The notes below the pieces were generated by a model that saw only the letters and a list, made by a program, of their open reading frames with translations, made no database searches and had not been told where the DNA came from. From Molossus alvarezi (Eukaryota; Chordata; Mammalia; Chiroptera; Molossidae): a stretch of DNA of 64,000 nt. Positions 34,090-46,565 of the stretch are shown one piece after another. Position 1 is the first letter of the stretch; the number at the start of each line of letters is the position of its first letter. Position numbers and translations under genes: made by a program. The stretch is taken from assembly GCA_037176705.1 (NCBI GenBank), contig CM073889.1:54553596-54617595 (forward strand). The letters are read 5' to 3'.

Positions 34090-34210
34090 TAGCAAAAAAA
34101 AACACAAGAAGCAGAAAAAGGGAGCCAAAAAAAAAGTGGTTGATTCGTTTTCTAAGAAAGATTGGTATGATGTGAAAGCACAAGTTTTGTTCAATATAAG
34201 AAATATTAGA
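34090..34210 (+). pseudogene. RPS3A: RPS3A processed pseudogene, 5' piece
   Basis: Reads [22 protein letters not shown]... then FNIRNI, the N-terminal part of ribosomal protein S3A. It stops at AAGAAATATTAGA (34,198-34,210), a sequence repeated exactly at 43,900-43,912 where the gene copy resumes. The 9.7 kb between is later-inserted L1 sequence. No introns, so it is a retrocopy. It is antisense to ISY1. Confidence 0.92.
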
Positions 34211-34215
34211 GGATT

Positions 34216-35026
34216 ACAAAAAAAGCGGAAGAGTGAATGGAAGCTACACAGTCCATCTCCCAGGACCAAACTGGAATTACAACAAAAATAATAACAAATC
34301 GTCAAGAAAAAGCAACAGAAAAGCAGCTTGAAGGACCATGTAACCAGGGACACTGACTCAATCCTGGTAGAATTCCGAAGGTGCCAAAAGGGGGCTGAGA
34401 GCCCACAGACAGCAGCTACCTTAGCTGTGTGCAGCACCCTCGGGTAAAACTCCCAAGCAGCTCCACATCACAGAGCCGGGACAGACACTAAAAGAGCAAT
34501 AGCCACTCACCTTGGGCTCCGACAGAGGGAGGGAAGACGGGACTGGAACTGTGTGGGGACACTCAGGATTTGGAGGGTGCTTAGAGCTTTTGCTGAGTTG
34601 CAGCCATGCAGGACAGTGGTCATCTTACTCCTTCACAGAGCTCTGGGAAGAGGCGGTGGCCCCTACCTTGGAGAGTCAACCCCACCCAATGGCCATTGAA
34701 ATGCAAGTTGAGAGCGATTATCAGCTAGCATCTGCCCCACCCTCAGGAAACCCCCTTATGCTGAACACCTCAGGGAGTTTTTCATTCAACTGAGAACCCA
34801 AGGCTCTTCAAGTTACTGCAACTAATAGCCTCCAGGAAAAAAGCTAGAGAATAACTTAACTATTCCTGGGCTTGCAACTCTGCCCAGGAAGGTAAGACTT
34901 GACAGTGGTGTTTAACATGGGTCCTCCCACGCTCATCCAAACACAGTAGAGGGTGCCACCAATAGCAGAACACCAATACCCACAGGGAAAATTTGGCAGG
35001 ATCCAAAGACCACTGAGATAGGCAAA
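34216..35026 (+). promoter_or_regulatory. L1-A 5' UTR
   Basis: Aligns with 53,385-54,203 of the other long L1 ('gaagctacacag', 'tgtgtggggacactcaggat', 'ttgctgagttgcagccatgc'). It is unrelated in sequence to the 5' UTR type at 24,295 and 62,795. It would hold the internal promoter of the element. Confidence 0.75.
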
Positions 35027-35911
35027 ATGGTGAAACAAAGAAACAATTGCCAAAGGAAAGAACAAGAGACCTCTACCGAATGTGAGATAAATGAGGTGCA
35101 GTTAAGCAAGTTAACAAAACTAGAATTCAGAACCATGATCTTCTGGAAGCTCAACAGCACGTGTAAACATAAGCACCATGAGTAAAGACATAGAAATTTG
35201 GAAAATCAACCAGTTAAAAAAAAACCAGCAAGAAGAAATGAAGAATGACATATCAAAAGCAAAGAACACATTGGAAGATCTAAACAGCAGACTAGAGGAA
35301 GCGGAGGACGGATCAGTGAATTAGAAGACAGGGTAGAAAAAAATCAACCAATCAAAAACTAAATAGAAAAACAATTTAAAAAAAAGGAAGAGAGCTTAAG
35401 AGAACTGTGGGACAACTGGAAACATAATAATATTTGAATATAGGAGTCCCCAAAGAAGAAAATGAGCATGGGGTAGAGAATATATTTGAAGACACAGTGA
35501 CAGAAAACTTCCCAAATTTGGTGAAGGAAGAAGGTATTCAATTTCAGGAAGCACAGAGAGCCTCAAGTAAGAAGAACCCAAACAGGCCCACACCAAGACA
35601 CATACTATTCAAAATGCAAAAAATTAAACACAATGAGAGAATCCTAAAAGCAGCAAGAGAGAAGCAACAGGTTACCTACCCCCTTAAGGCTATCAGCTGA
35701 CTTCACAACAGAAATACTACAGGCCAGAAGGGAATGGCATGAGGTAATCAAGGTCATGAAAAACAAGAATCTGAATCCAAGACTACTCTACCCAGCAAGC
35801 CTATCACTCAAAATATATGGTCTAATAAAGAGCTTCCCAGACGAAAAACAGCTAAAGGAATATATTAGCACCAAACCAGCACTGCAAGAAATGTTAAAAG
35901 GACTGCTGTAA
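35027..35911 (+). pseudogene. L1-A ORF1, broken
   Basis: Starts MVKQRN and ends at TAA (35,909-35,911) after EMLKGLL. The C-terminal RNA-binding part reads from 35,434 (NRPTPRHILFKMQKI, ERILKAAREKQQVTYP). Internal frameshifts near 35,160 and 35,690. Confidence 0.8.
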
Positions 35912-35956
35912 TTAGCAGGAGAAATAGGAAGAAAAAAATAACCACACTAAACAAAA

Positions 35957-38900
35957 ATGGCAATGAATAAAGTACATACCAATGATCACCTTAAATGTGA
36001 ACAGATCGAATGCTCCGATAAAAAGATACAGAGTAGCTGATTGGATAAGAAAACATGACTCATATATATATTGTTTACAAGAGACCCACCTCACAACAAA
36101 AGACTCACATAGGTTAAAAGTGAAGGGATGGAAAAAAATGTTCTAAACAAACGGAAATGAAAAAAGAGCAAGGGTAGCAATACTCATATCTGATACAATA
36201 GATTTCAAAATGAAAACCATAACTAGAGACAAAGAAGGCCACCACATAATATTGAAAGGATCTATCGAACAGGAAGATATAACCTTGATAAACATATATG
36301 CACCCAATATAGGAGCACCTAAATATATTAAAAACCTTCGGGAAGACTTCAAAGGAGAAATCAATAGCATTACAATCATAGCAGGGGACTTCAACACCCC
36401 GCTGACATCACTGGGTAGATCCTCTAGACAAAAAATTATCAAGGAAACAGAGACTGTAAATGAAGCACTGGACCAAATGGATTTAATAGATATCTACAGA
36501 GAATTACACCCCAAAACTACAGAATTCACATTCTTCTCAAGTGCACATGGGACATTCTCAAAGACAGACCACATGTTAGGGCACTAACTAAGTCTCTACA
36601 AGTCCAAGAAGACAAAAACCATATCAAGCACCTTCTCAGATCACAATGGCATGCAACTAGAAATAAGTTGCAAGAAGACCATGCAAAGACATTTGAACAC
36701 ATGGAGGCTAAATAGCATGTTATTAAACAACAAAAGGTTTGCCATGGAGATCAAGGAAGAAATTAAAAGATTCCTGGAAACCAATGAAAATGAACACACA
36801 ACAACACAAAATCTATGGGATGCAATGAAAGCAGTTCTGAAAAGGAAGTTCAAAGTTCTACAGTCCTACCTCAAGAAACAAGAAATATTTCTAATTGACT
36901 GTCTAACCTCACAACTTAAAGAAGTAGACAGCAAACAAAAAGGAAACCCCAGAGCAAGTAGAAGAAAGAAAATAGTAAAGATCAGAGCAGAAAAAAATGA
37001 CATAGAGACCAAAAAGACCATTCAAAGGATCAATGAAACAAAGAGCTTGTTTTTCGAAAAGATAAACAAGATTGATAGACTGTTAGCTAGACTCACTAAG
37101 AAACAAAGAGAGAGAACCCAAATACACAAAATCAGAAATGAAAGAAGAGAAGTAACAACTGACAACACAGAAATACAAAATATCGTTAACAACTACTATG
37201 AACAATTATATGGCTACAAACTCGACAATCTAAGTGAAATGGACAAATTTCTAGAAACACATAATCTCCCAAAACTGGACCAGGAAGAGATAGAAAACTT
37301 CAACAGACCAATATCAACAGAAGAAACTGAAGATGTAATCAAGACTCTACCAGCAAACAAAAGCCCAGGCCCAGATGGCTTCACGGGGGAGTTTTACCAA
37401 ACATTCAAAAAAGAAGTAACACCCATTCTTCTCAAACTATTTCAAAAAATTCAAGAAGAAGGAAGACTTACAAACTCATTTTATGAGGCAAGCATAATTA
37501 TAATTCCAAAACGAGAAAAAGATACTACAAAGACAGAAAACTACAGGCCAATATCCCAGATGAACATAGATGCCAAAATCCTGAACAAAATACTAGCAAA
37601 TCGGATCTAGAATACATCAAAAACATTATTCACCATGACCAAGTGGGATTCATCCAGGGATGCAAGGATGGTACAATATTCGCAAATCAATAAATCTGAT
37701 ACACCACGTAAATAAAATTAAGAATGAAAACCACATGATCATATCAATAGATGCCGAAAAAGCCTTTGACAAAATCCAGCATGCATTTCTAATAAAAACA
37801 CTCAGCAATGTGGGAATAGAGGGATTATATCTCAACAGAATAAAGGCCATATATGAAAGACTTATAGCCAATGTCATACTCAATGGGCGAACATTAAAAA
37901 CATTTCCCTTAAGAACAGAAACAAGACAAAGATGCCCACTTTCGCCACTCTTATTTAACATAGTATTGGAAGTCTTAGTCACAGCAATCAGACAGGAAGA
38001 AAAAATGAAAGGGATCCAAATTAAAAAGGAGGAAGTGAAACGGTCATTATTTGCAGATGATATAATACTATATGTAGAAATCCCCGAAGACTCCATCAAA
38101 AATTTACTAGACTTACTAAATGAATTTGGCAAAGTAGCAAGACACAAAAGAACGTCAAGAAATCGATGGCATTCTTATACACCAATGATGAACTCACGGA
38201 AAGAGAAACTAATAAAACAATCCCATTTACCACTATGGCAAAAAAATTAAGATACCTAGGAATAAACTTAAACAAAGACATAAAGGACCTATTCGCAGAA
38301 AACTACAAGTCATTGAAAAAAGAAATAGAGGAAGATATAAAAAAGTGGAAGCACATACCCTGTTCATGGATTGGAAGAACTGACATCATTAAAATGTCCA
38401 TACTACCCAAAGCAATCTATAGATTCAATGCAATCCCCATCAAACTACCAACGGCATACTTCACAGAACTAGAACAAGTACTTAAAAAGTTCATATGGAA
38501 CCAAAAAAGACCTCGAATAGCCACAGTAATCTTGAAAAAGAAGAACAAAGTAGGAGGAATCACATTATGATATTTCAGGTTATACGACAAAGCCACTGTA
38601 ATCAAAACAGCCTGATACTGTCACAATAACAGGCACATAGACCAGTGGAACAAAACAGAGAACTCAGAAATGGACCCAAGGCAATATGCTCAATTAATAT
38701 TTGACAAAGGTGGCAAGAGCATACAGTGGAGTAAAAACAGCCTCTTTAATAAATGGTGTTGGGAAATTGGACAGCTACATGCAGAAAAATGAAACTAGAC
38801 CATCAACTTACACCCTACACAAAAATAAACTGAAAATGGATAAAAGACTTAAATATAACTCATGAATCCCTAAAAATCCTAGACGAAAATGTAGGCAACA

Positions 38901-39710
38901 AAATTTCAGACATCATACACAGCTGAATTTTCAGTGATACATCACCTAAGGTAACAGAAACAAAGGAAAAAAATGAACACGTGACTATATGAAACTCAAA
39001 AGCTTCTGCACAGCAAAAGAAACAATCATCAAAATGGAAAGGCAACCCACTGTATAGGAGAGCATAATTGCCAATGATATATCAGATAAGGGGTTCATTT
39101 CCAATATATATAAAGTGCTCATACAACTCAACAAAAAGAAGACAAAGAACCCAGTTAAAAAATGGGTAGAGGACCTAGAGAGACACCTCTCCAAACAACA
39201 CGTAGAAATGGCTAAGAGACGTATAAGAAAATGCTCAACATCACTAATCATGAAAGAGATGAAAATTAAAACAATGAGGTAGCACCTCACACCTGTCACT
39301 ATGGCCGCCATCAACAAATCATCAAACAACAACTGTTGGTAAGGGTGTGGAGAAAACGGGACTCTAGTACACTGCTGGTGGGTATGTAGGCTGGTGCAGC
39401 CACTATGGAAAACTGTATGATATTACCTCAAAAAATTAAAAAATGAACACCCATCAGAAAGAATATATGTACCCCCATGTTCATAGCAGCACTATTTACA
39501 ATAGCTAAGATCAGGAAATACCCAAATGTCCATCAGTAGACGAATAGATAAAAAGCCTGTGCTACATATACACAATGGAGTACTATGCAGTTGTAAGAAA
39601 GATCTCTTATCCTTTGAGACGACATAAAGGGACCTGGAAAGTAGTATCCTAAGTGAAACAAGGCAAACACAGAATGACAAGTATATGATCTAACTTATTT
39701 GTGGAATATA
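35957..39710 (+). pseudogene. L1-A ORF2 (endonuclease-reverse transcriptase), broken
   Basis: ORF2 nicks target DNA and reverse-transcribes element RNA. Endonuclease motifs read at 36,210-36,587 ([17 protein letters not shown]). A 319-codon frame covers 36,651-37,610 ([15 protein letters not shown]). The RT core continues at 37,660-38,250 with [11 protein letters not shown] and FADDIILY. Frameshifts occur near the start, at about 37,610, 38,150 and 38,570. Inactive. Confidence 0.85.
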
Positions 39711-39965
39711 ATGAACATAACAGTCTGAGGAATGGGGTAGTCCCAGAGACATGGAGGTGGGGTACAGACTGACAATCCCCAGAAGAGAGAGTGGTGGGGG
39801 AGAGATAAACCACAGAACTTATATGTATGTATGCATGAACATGGACATGGACAACAGGGCTGGGGACAGGGCGGGGTGGGAGTATGAAGGGGGAATCAGT
39901 GGGGGGAAAGGAGAAACATCTGTAACAAAAATAAATTAATTAATTTTTTAAAAAAAGAAAATAAT

Positions 39966-42900
39966 ATGCACCCAATATAGGAGCACCAAAATATATTAAA
40001 AAACTATTGGAGGACTTCAAAAGAGAAATCGATAGCAATACAATCATAGCAGGGGACTTCAACACCCCGCTCACATCACTGGATAGATCCTCTAGACAAA
40101 AAATTAGCAAGGAAACAGAGACGCTAAATGAAGCACTAGACCAAATGGATTTAGTAGATATCTACAGAGAACTATACCCCAAAACTACAGAATTCACATT
40201 CTTCTCAAGTGCACATGGAACATTCTCAAAAATAGACCACATGTTAGGGCACAAACTAAGTCTCTACAAGTTCAAGAAGATTGAAATTATAACAAGCATC
40301 TTCTCAGACCACAATGGTATGAAACTAGAAATCAATTGCAAGAAGAACATACAAAGACATTTTAACACATGGAAGCTAAATAGAATGTTATTAAACAATG
40401 AATGGGTCACCGAGGAGATCAAGGACGAAATCAAAAACTTCCTGGAAACCAATGAAAATGAGGACACAACAATACAAAATCTATGGGATGCAGCAAAAGC
40501 AGTTCTGAGAGGGAAGTTCATAGCACTACAGGCCTACCTCAAAAAAGAAGAAAAATCTCTAATAGACTACCTAACCTCACAACTTAAAGAACTAGAGAGT
40601 AAACAAAAAGAAAACCCCAGAGCAAGTAGAAGAAAGGAAATAGTAAGGATCAGAGCAGAAATAAACGACATAGAGACCAAAAAAACAATTCAGAGGATCA
40701 ATAAAACAAAGAGCTAGTTTTTCGAAAAGATAAACAAGATCGATGCACCCTTAGCTAGACTCACCAAGAAACAAAGAGAGAGAACCCAAATACATAAAAT
40801 CAGAAATGAAACAGGAGAGATAACAACTGACACCACAGAAATACAAAAGATCGTTAACAACTACTATGAACAATTATACGGTAACAAATTCGAAAATCTA
40901 AGCGAAATGGACAAACTTCTAGAAACACATAATCTCCCAAAACTGGATCAGGAAGAGATTGAAAACTTGAACAGAACAATAACAACAGAAAAAATTCAAG
41001 ATGTAATCAAGACTCTTCCAGCAAACAAAAGCCCAGGCCCGGATGGCTTCACGGGGGAGTTTTACCGAACATTCAAAGAAGAACTAATACCCATTCTCCT
41101 CAAACTATTTCAAAAAATTCAAGAAGAAGGAAGACTTCCAAACTCGTTTTATGAAGCCAGCATAATTCTAATTCCAAAACCAGAAAAAGACACAACAAAG
41201 AAAGAAAACTACAGGCCAATATCCCTGATGAACATAGATGCCAAAATCCTGAACAGAATACTAGCAAATCGAATCCAGCAATACACCAGAAAACTTATCT
41301 ACCATGACCAAGTGGGATTCATCCCAGGGATGCAAGGCTGGTACAATATTCGCAAATCCATAAATGTGATACACCACATAAATAAATTGAAGAATAAAAA
41401 CCACATGATCATATCAATAGATGCTGAAAAAGCCTTCGACAAAATCCAGCATCCATTTCTGATAAAAACGCTCAGCAGTGTGGGAATAGAGGGATCATAT
41501 CTAGACATAATAAAAGCCATATATGAAAGACCTACAGCCAACATCATACTCAACGGGCAAAAACTAAAAGCATTTCCCTTAAGAACAGGAACAAGGCAAG
41601 GATGCCCACTTTCGCCACTCCTATTTAACATAGTACTGGAAGTCTTAGCCACAGCAATCAGACAGGAAGAAAAAATAAAAGGGATCCAAATTGGAAAGGA
41701 GGAAGTGAAATTGTCATTATTTGCAGATGACATGATACTGTACATAGAAAACCCCAAAGACTCCACCAAAAGCTTACTAGACTTAATAAATGAATTTGGC
41801 AAAGTAGCAGGATACAAAATTAACGTCAAGAAATCGATGGCATTCTTATACACCAATGATGAACTCACAGAAAGAGAAACTAAGCAAACAATCCCATTCA
41901 CCATTGCGGCAAAAAAATTAAGATACCTAGGAATAAACTTAACCAAAGAAATAAAGGACCTATTCGCAGAAAACTACAGGTCTTTGAAAAAAGAAATAGA
42001 GCAAGATGTAAAAAAGTGGAACCACATACCCTGTTCATGGATTGGGAGAATAAACATCATTAAAATGTCCATATTACCCAAAGCAATCTATAGATTCAAC
42101 GCAATCCCCATCAAAACACCAATGGCATACTTCACAGAATTAGAACAATTACTTCAAAAGTTTATATGGAACCAAAAAAGGCCTCGAATAGCCACAGCAA
42201 TCTTGAAAAGGAAGAACAAAGTTGGAGGGATCACAATACCAGCTTTCAGGTTATACTACAAAGCCACTCTAATCAAAACAGACTGGTACTGGCACAAGAA
42301 CAGGTATATAGACCAGTGGAACAGAATAGAGAACCCAGAAATGGACCCAAGGCAATTTGCTCAATTAATATTTGACAAAGGTGGCAAGAGCATACAGTGG
42401 AGTAAGGACAGCCTCTTTAATAAATGGTGCTGGGAAAATTGGACAGCTACTTGCAGAAAAATGGAACTAGACCATCAACTTACACCCTACACCAAAATAA
42501 ACTCAAAATGGATAAAAGACTTAAATATAACTCATGAATCCATAAAAATCCTAGAGGAGACTGTGGGCAACAAAATCTCAGACATCATACGCAGCAGAAT
42601 TTTTACTGACACATCACCTAAGGCAATAGAAACAAAGGAGAAAATGAACACATGGGACTACATCAAACTCAAAAGCTTCTGCACAGCGAAAGATACAATC
42701 ATCAAAACGGAAAGGCTACCCACTGTATGGGAGAGCATAATTGCCAATGATATATCAGATAAGGGGTTAATTTCCAATACATATAGAGTGCTCATACAAC
42801 TCCACAAAAGGAAGACAAAGAATCCAATTAAAAAATGGGCAGAGGAACTGAATAGACACCTCTCCAAACAGGACATACAAATGGCTAAGAGACATATGAA

Positions 42901-43224
42901 GAAATGCTCATCATCACTAATCATCAGAGAGATGCAAATCAAAACAACAATGAGGTATCACCTCACACCTGTCCGAATGGCCACCATCAACAAATCATCA
43001 ACAACAAGTGTTGGCGAGGGTGTGGAGAAAAGGGGACTCTAGTACACTGCTGGTGGGAATGCAGACTGGTACAGCCACTATGGAAAACAATATGGTGTCA
43101 CCTCAAAAAATTAAAAATTGATCTTCCATTTGACCCAGTGATCCCACTTCTAGGGATATACCCTAGGAAGCTAAGAAGCCTGAAATACCAAGCAGAAAGA
43201 ATGTATGTACCCCCATGTTTGTAG
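39966..43224 (+). pseudogene. L1-B ORF2, nearly intact from the endonuclease to near the C-terminus
   Basis: One frame runs from the truncation to about 43,000 with one nonsense codon (TAG 40,715-40,717, where other L1s read Trp in SWFFEK). After it, 711 codons are open (40,907-43,042 in the same frame), including [14 protein letters not shown], the RT motif [12 protein letters not shown] and the catalytic [10 protein letters not shown] (about 41,719). A 1-bp loss near 43,000 shifts the frame, after which the Cys-rich [20 protein letters not shown] region reads on to TAG at 43,222-43,224. A further frame, 43,266-43,457, encodes what is the ORF2 C-terminus in other copies. It lacks a 5' end and promoter, so it cannot mobilise by itself. 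Confidence 0.88.
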
Positions 43225-43700
43225 CAACACTATTTACAATAGGTTAAGATCTGGAAACAGCCCAGATGTCCATCAGTAGACAAATGGATAAAAAGCTGTG
43301 GTACATATACACAATGGAGTACTACGCAGCTATAAGAAAGAAAGATCTCTTATCCTTTGAGACTACATGGAGGGACCTGGAAAGTATCATCCTAAGTGAA
43401 ACATGCCAAACAGAGAAAGACAAGTATCATATGATCTCACTTATTTGTGGAATATAATGAACATAACAGTTTGAGGAATGGGGTAGTCCCAGAGACGCGG
43501 AAGCGGGGTACAGACTGACAATCCCCTAAGGAGTGGGGAGGTGGGGGAGGGATGAACCACAGAACTTATACGCATGTATGCATGAACAGTGGACATGGAC
43601 AACAATCTGGGGAAGGGGCAGGGAGGGAAGGAGGAGGGGCGAATCAGTGGGGGGAAAAAGGAGAATCATCTGTAACAAAAGTAATCAATAAAAAAAAAAA
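39966..43700 (+). mobile_element. Young 5'-truncated L1 (L1-B)
   Basis: Starts within the ORF2 endonuclease and ends in a 3' UTR plus A-tail. Perfect 12-bp duplication AAAGAAAATAAT at 39,954-39,965 and 43,701-43,712. It landed at the 3' A-rich end of L1-A. It has the best-preserved ORF2 of the window, so it is the youngest L1 here. Confidence 0.93.
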
Positions 43701-43712
43701 AAAGAAAATAAT

Positions 43713-43899
43713 GTACACTTGTGGCTAGAATAGCTAGCTTAAAACAGACTATACCTTATAGATGGATATGGATGATATAAGGTTGACCTTTATTGATAGT
43801 TACTGCAGCTAGATATATGAGAGTCCATTATATTCTTTTATTTATACATGTATGTTTTCAATGTTCTATAATAAAAAGTTTTTTAAAAATGGGGAAAAA
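43713..43899 (+). other. 187-bp segment between the L1-A tail and the RPS3A remainder
   Basis: Not part of the recent L1 family. It resembles an old L1M 3' end ('ttcaatgttctataataaaa') and contains AATAAA (about 43,870) shortly before a short A-run at the target duplication. Best read as sequence co-copied by L1-A readthrough. The alternative is an older, separate insertion into which L1-A later jumped. Confidence 0.55.
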
Positions 43900-44595
43900 A
43901 AGAAATATTAGAAAAACACTAGTAACAAGAACTCAAAAAACCCAAATTGCACCTGATGGTCTCAAGGGTCATGTTTTGGAAGTAAGCCTAGCTTACTTGA
44001 GAATGATGAAGTTGCATTTAGAAAATTCAAGCTAGTTACTGTTCAAGGAAAAAACTAATTTTCATGGTATGGATCTTAACCTGTGAAAATGTGTTCGATG
44101 TTCAAAAAATACTAGGCCATCATTAAAGTTCATGTTGATGTTAAGACTATTGACAGTTATTTGATTCATCTATTCTGTATTGGTTTTACTAAAAAACACG
44201 GCAATCAGGTTCAGAAAACTTCTTAGGTTCAGCATCAAATCTAGAAAATGATGGAAATCAAGAGCCAAGAGGTGCAGACACATGACTTGAAAGAAGTAGT
44301 CAATAAATGTATTACAAATAGCATTGGAAAAGACATAGAAAAGGCTTGACAATCTATTTATCCACTCCATGATGTCTTTGTTAGAAAAGTAAAAATGCTG
44401 AAGCAGTCGAAGTATGAATTGGGAAAACTCATGAAGTTTCATTGATAAGGTCACAGTTCTAAAAAAGGTACTGGGGATGAGACAAGTACTAAAAGTTAAA
44501 TGAGCTGATAGATATGAGCCCCCGGTTCACGAATCTGTTTAAAATTCAGACCTTTAATGGTGACAAGTATAAGTCTATTTGTAATGTTTTTTAAA
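43900..44595 (+). pseudogene. RPS3A: RPS3A processed pseudogene, 3' piece
   Basis: Resumes [23 protein letters not shown], continues in broken frames through KLMK-like sequence, and ends in the RPS3A 3' UTR ('tctgtttaaaattcagacct') near 44,595. The C-terminal ERADGYEPPVHES-like reading lies at about 44,500-44,540. It stops about 40 bp short of the donor site of the ISY1 exon at 44,638. Multiple stops; non-coding. Confidence 0.9.
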
Positions 44596-44637
44596 AAGTT
44601 TTTGAGGCCAAACCCCACCCAAAAGTTAATTACTTAC

Positions 44638-44755
44638 GTTCTTTTTCAAATAGCTCTCTAACACCAGGCAAATCTTTTGCTGCTCCAAAGTATTTGTAAC
44701 CTCGATTTCCTGGGACTTCTTTTCCTTCATGATCCAGCATTTTAGGGCCAACTTT
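44638..44755 (-). CDS. ISY1: ISY1 coding exon (residues 101-140a)
   Basis: KVGPKMLDHEGKEVPGNRGY then KYFGAAKDLPGVRELFEKE and the first base of a split Pro codon. Acceptor CCCCAATAAG, donor GAAC|GTAAGT. A strongly conserved block of ISY1. Confidence 0.97.
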
Positions 44756-45240
44756 CTTATTGGGGAAAAAAAGGGAAAATGAATCTGATTCTTAAACCTA
44801 CTATTTCCATATCTGCAAATATATTTAAACTAATCGTGTTTAACATGAAAAATATTTATGTACACAGAAAAATATTTAGGTCCTTGTCTATCCCTTAAAA
44901 AACCAATCTATACCTAAAAGTTAAATAAATTATTGCAAATTCATGGATGGATATATTTTATACCTTAACAATGATAGTACTTTTATTTTCATAATGATGG
45001 TTCTTATACTGACTTTGAGAAATGCTTATATGATATGACATTAAGTGACAAAAGCTTACAAAAAATTGCAAACCACCTAAATGACAAGTCGTAAAGACTA
45101 ATGCAATATCCAGAAAATACAATTCAATACATTTAAAATGATGATGTAGAAAACTACATAAAGTATGTGACACTGTACTAGGTGCCATACTAGAGGGGGA
45201 AATGCTATAAAGGACATTATCAAGAAAATCGATTAATCAG
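44756..45240. other. ISY1 intron, AT-rich, unassigned
   Basis: Possibly degraded L1 3' sequence at 44,985-45,200. No gene. Confidence 0.35.
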
Positions 45241-45244
45241 CCAA

Positions 45245-45830
45245 ATAGATTAGATAAAATGATTGTGTCAGTGTTAAATATCAAACTTGGTAATTCTACC
45301 ATGGTTATATAAGAGAACTTTCTTATTCTTAGGAAATGCACAGAGAAGTATTAAGGAATAAAGGAGCATCAGGTAGTTAAGCTTTAAATGGTTAAGAAAA
45401 ATAAATGTCAAGGTACACAAGAATATAATAAAGCTAATATAGAAAAATTTTAAAAACTGGTAAATCGGTATATAAAGGGTATATAAGAACTTGCTGTATA
45501 TATCTGCAACTTTCTGTTAGCTCAAAATGCTTTTAAAAATGATTATATGAATGATTATTTACATGAAAATCTGCTCCTGATATACTGTTACATGAACAAA
45601 GAATACAGTTAAATATGAACCAATTTCTGAAAAAATAACATATATGCACAGAAAAAATTCTAGAAAATGTTTAGAGGAGTTATGTCTAAGTGGTAGAAAA
45701 TACATAACATATCCCATATCACACTTAAAATACAATATAAATTTTTTGTATTTTATAATTTTTATATATTTTCTATTTTATGTATAAAAGTATACATACT
45801 GTTTATAACATCAAAACTACCACTTTAAAA
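45245..45830 (+). mobile_element. Old L1M-type 3' end relics
   Basis: 45,245-45,545 has 'accatggttatataagagaa' and 'tctgcaactttctgttagct'. 45,555-45,830 has 'gcacagaaaaaattctagaa'. Both are typical of ancient L1 3' UTRs. Confidence 0.5.
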
Positions 45831-45901
45831 AGAAACAAAACATAGAACCAAAATTGTACATATAGGGAGTATAATCTCAACTATGACATTAATAAAAAAA
45901 C

Positions 45902-46150
45902 AGCCTGGCCGGTTTGGCCCAGCACTAAGAGCATTGACCTGCGGTCCAGAGAGACCCAGGTTCAGTTCCCGCTAAGGGGACATACCTCGGTTGCAGTTTG
46001 TCCCCAGCCCTGGTTGGGTCGTGCGGGTGGCAACCACTCGATGTGTCCCTTTCACGTCAATGTTTCTCTCTCTCTCGCTTCCTCTCTCTCCCTCCCAATC
46101 TTTCTGAACAAAAATGGAAAAATGTCCTTTGGTGAGGATAAAAAAAAACA
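45902..46150 (+). mobile_element. Ves SINE, type A
   Basis: CCTGGCCGGTTTGGCCCAG head, 'acatacctcggttgcagttt' and the end 'tgtcctttggtgaggataaa'. Confidence 0.93.
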
Positions 46151-46153
46151 ATG

Positions 46154-46410
46154 GGCCCTGGCCAGTGTGGCTCAGTTGACTGAAGCATCATCCTACACTG
46201 AAACATGGTAGATTCAATTCCCAGTCAGGGCACATACACAGGCTGTGGGTTCAATCCCTAGTCAGCACATATGGGAAGCAACCAAATGATGTTTCTTTCT
46301 TACATGATATTTCTCTCACATGTATTCTAGCTCTCTTTCTCCCCTCACCCCTTCTTCTCTCTAAATCAATAATACATATATCTCCTTAGGTGAGGATTTT
46401 TTAAAAATAT
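46154..46410 (+). mobile_element. Ves-like SINE, older variant
   Basis: GGCCCTGGCCAGTGTGGCTC head, end 'atatctccttaggtgaggat'. Inserted directly behind the previous SINE. Confidence 0.9.
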
Positions 46411-46565
46411 GGGATTATAAAAATCAGGAAGGAAATATTCAAGTATTGTACAGGTAATAATAACTAAGTGTTGTTCTACTTCTTCATACTTTTCTGAACT
46501 TCATGATACTGTGTTACTTTTTCTTTCTTTGTTGTGAATAAATACATACATCACAAAATTTACCC

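Larger units (their letters stand above)
34211..43899 (+). mobile_element. Near-full-length L1 (L1-A) in the RPS3A copy, with apparent 3' transduction
   Basis: Perfect 13-bp duplication AAGAAATATTAGA at 34,198-34,210 and 43,900-43,912. It contains a 5' UTR (34,216-35,026), ORF1 (35,027-35,911), ORF2 (35,957 to about 39,710), 3' UTR and A-rich tail (about 39,953), then a further 187 bp of unrelated sequence (43,713-43,899). A second L1 (39,966-43,700) is inserted at the internal A-rich junction. The extra 187 bp lying inside the duplication fit readthrough transcription and 3' transduction. Both ORFs carry frameshifts and stops. Confidence 0.8.

Noticed and set aside
40907..43042. 711-codon frame as a host gene
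   Set aside because: It is L1 ORF2 (reverse transcriptase FADD motif) of a 5'-truncated element with its own target duplication.
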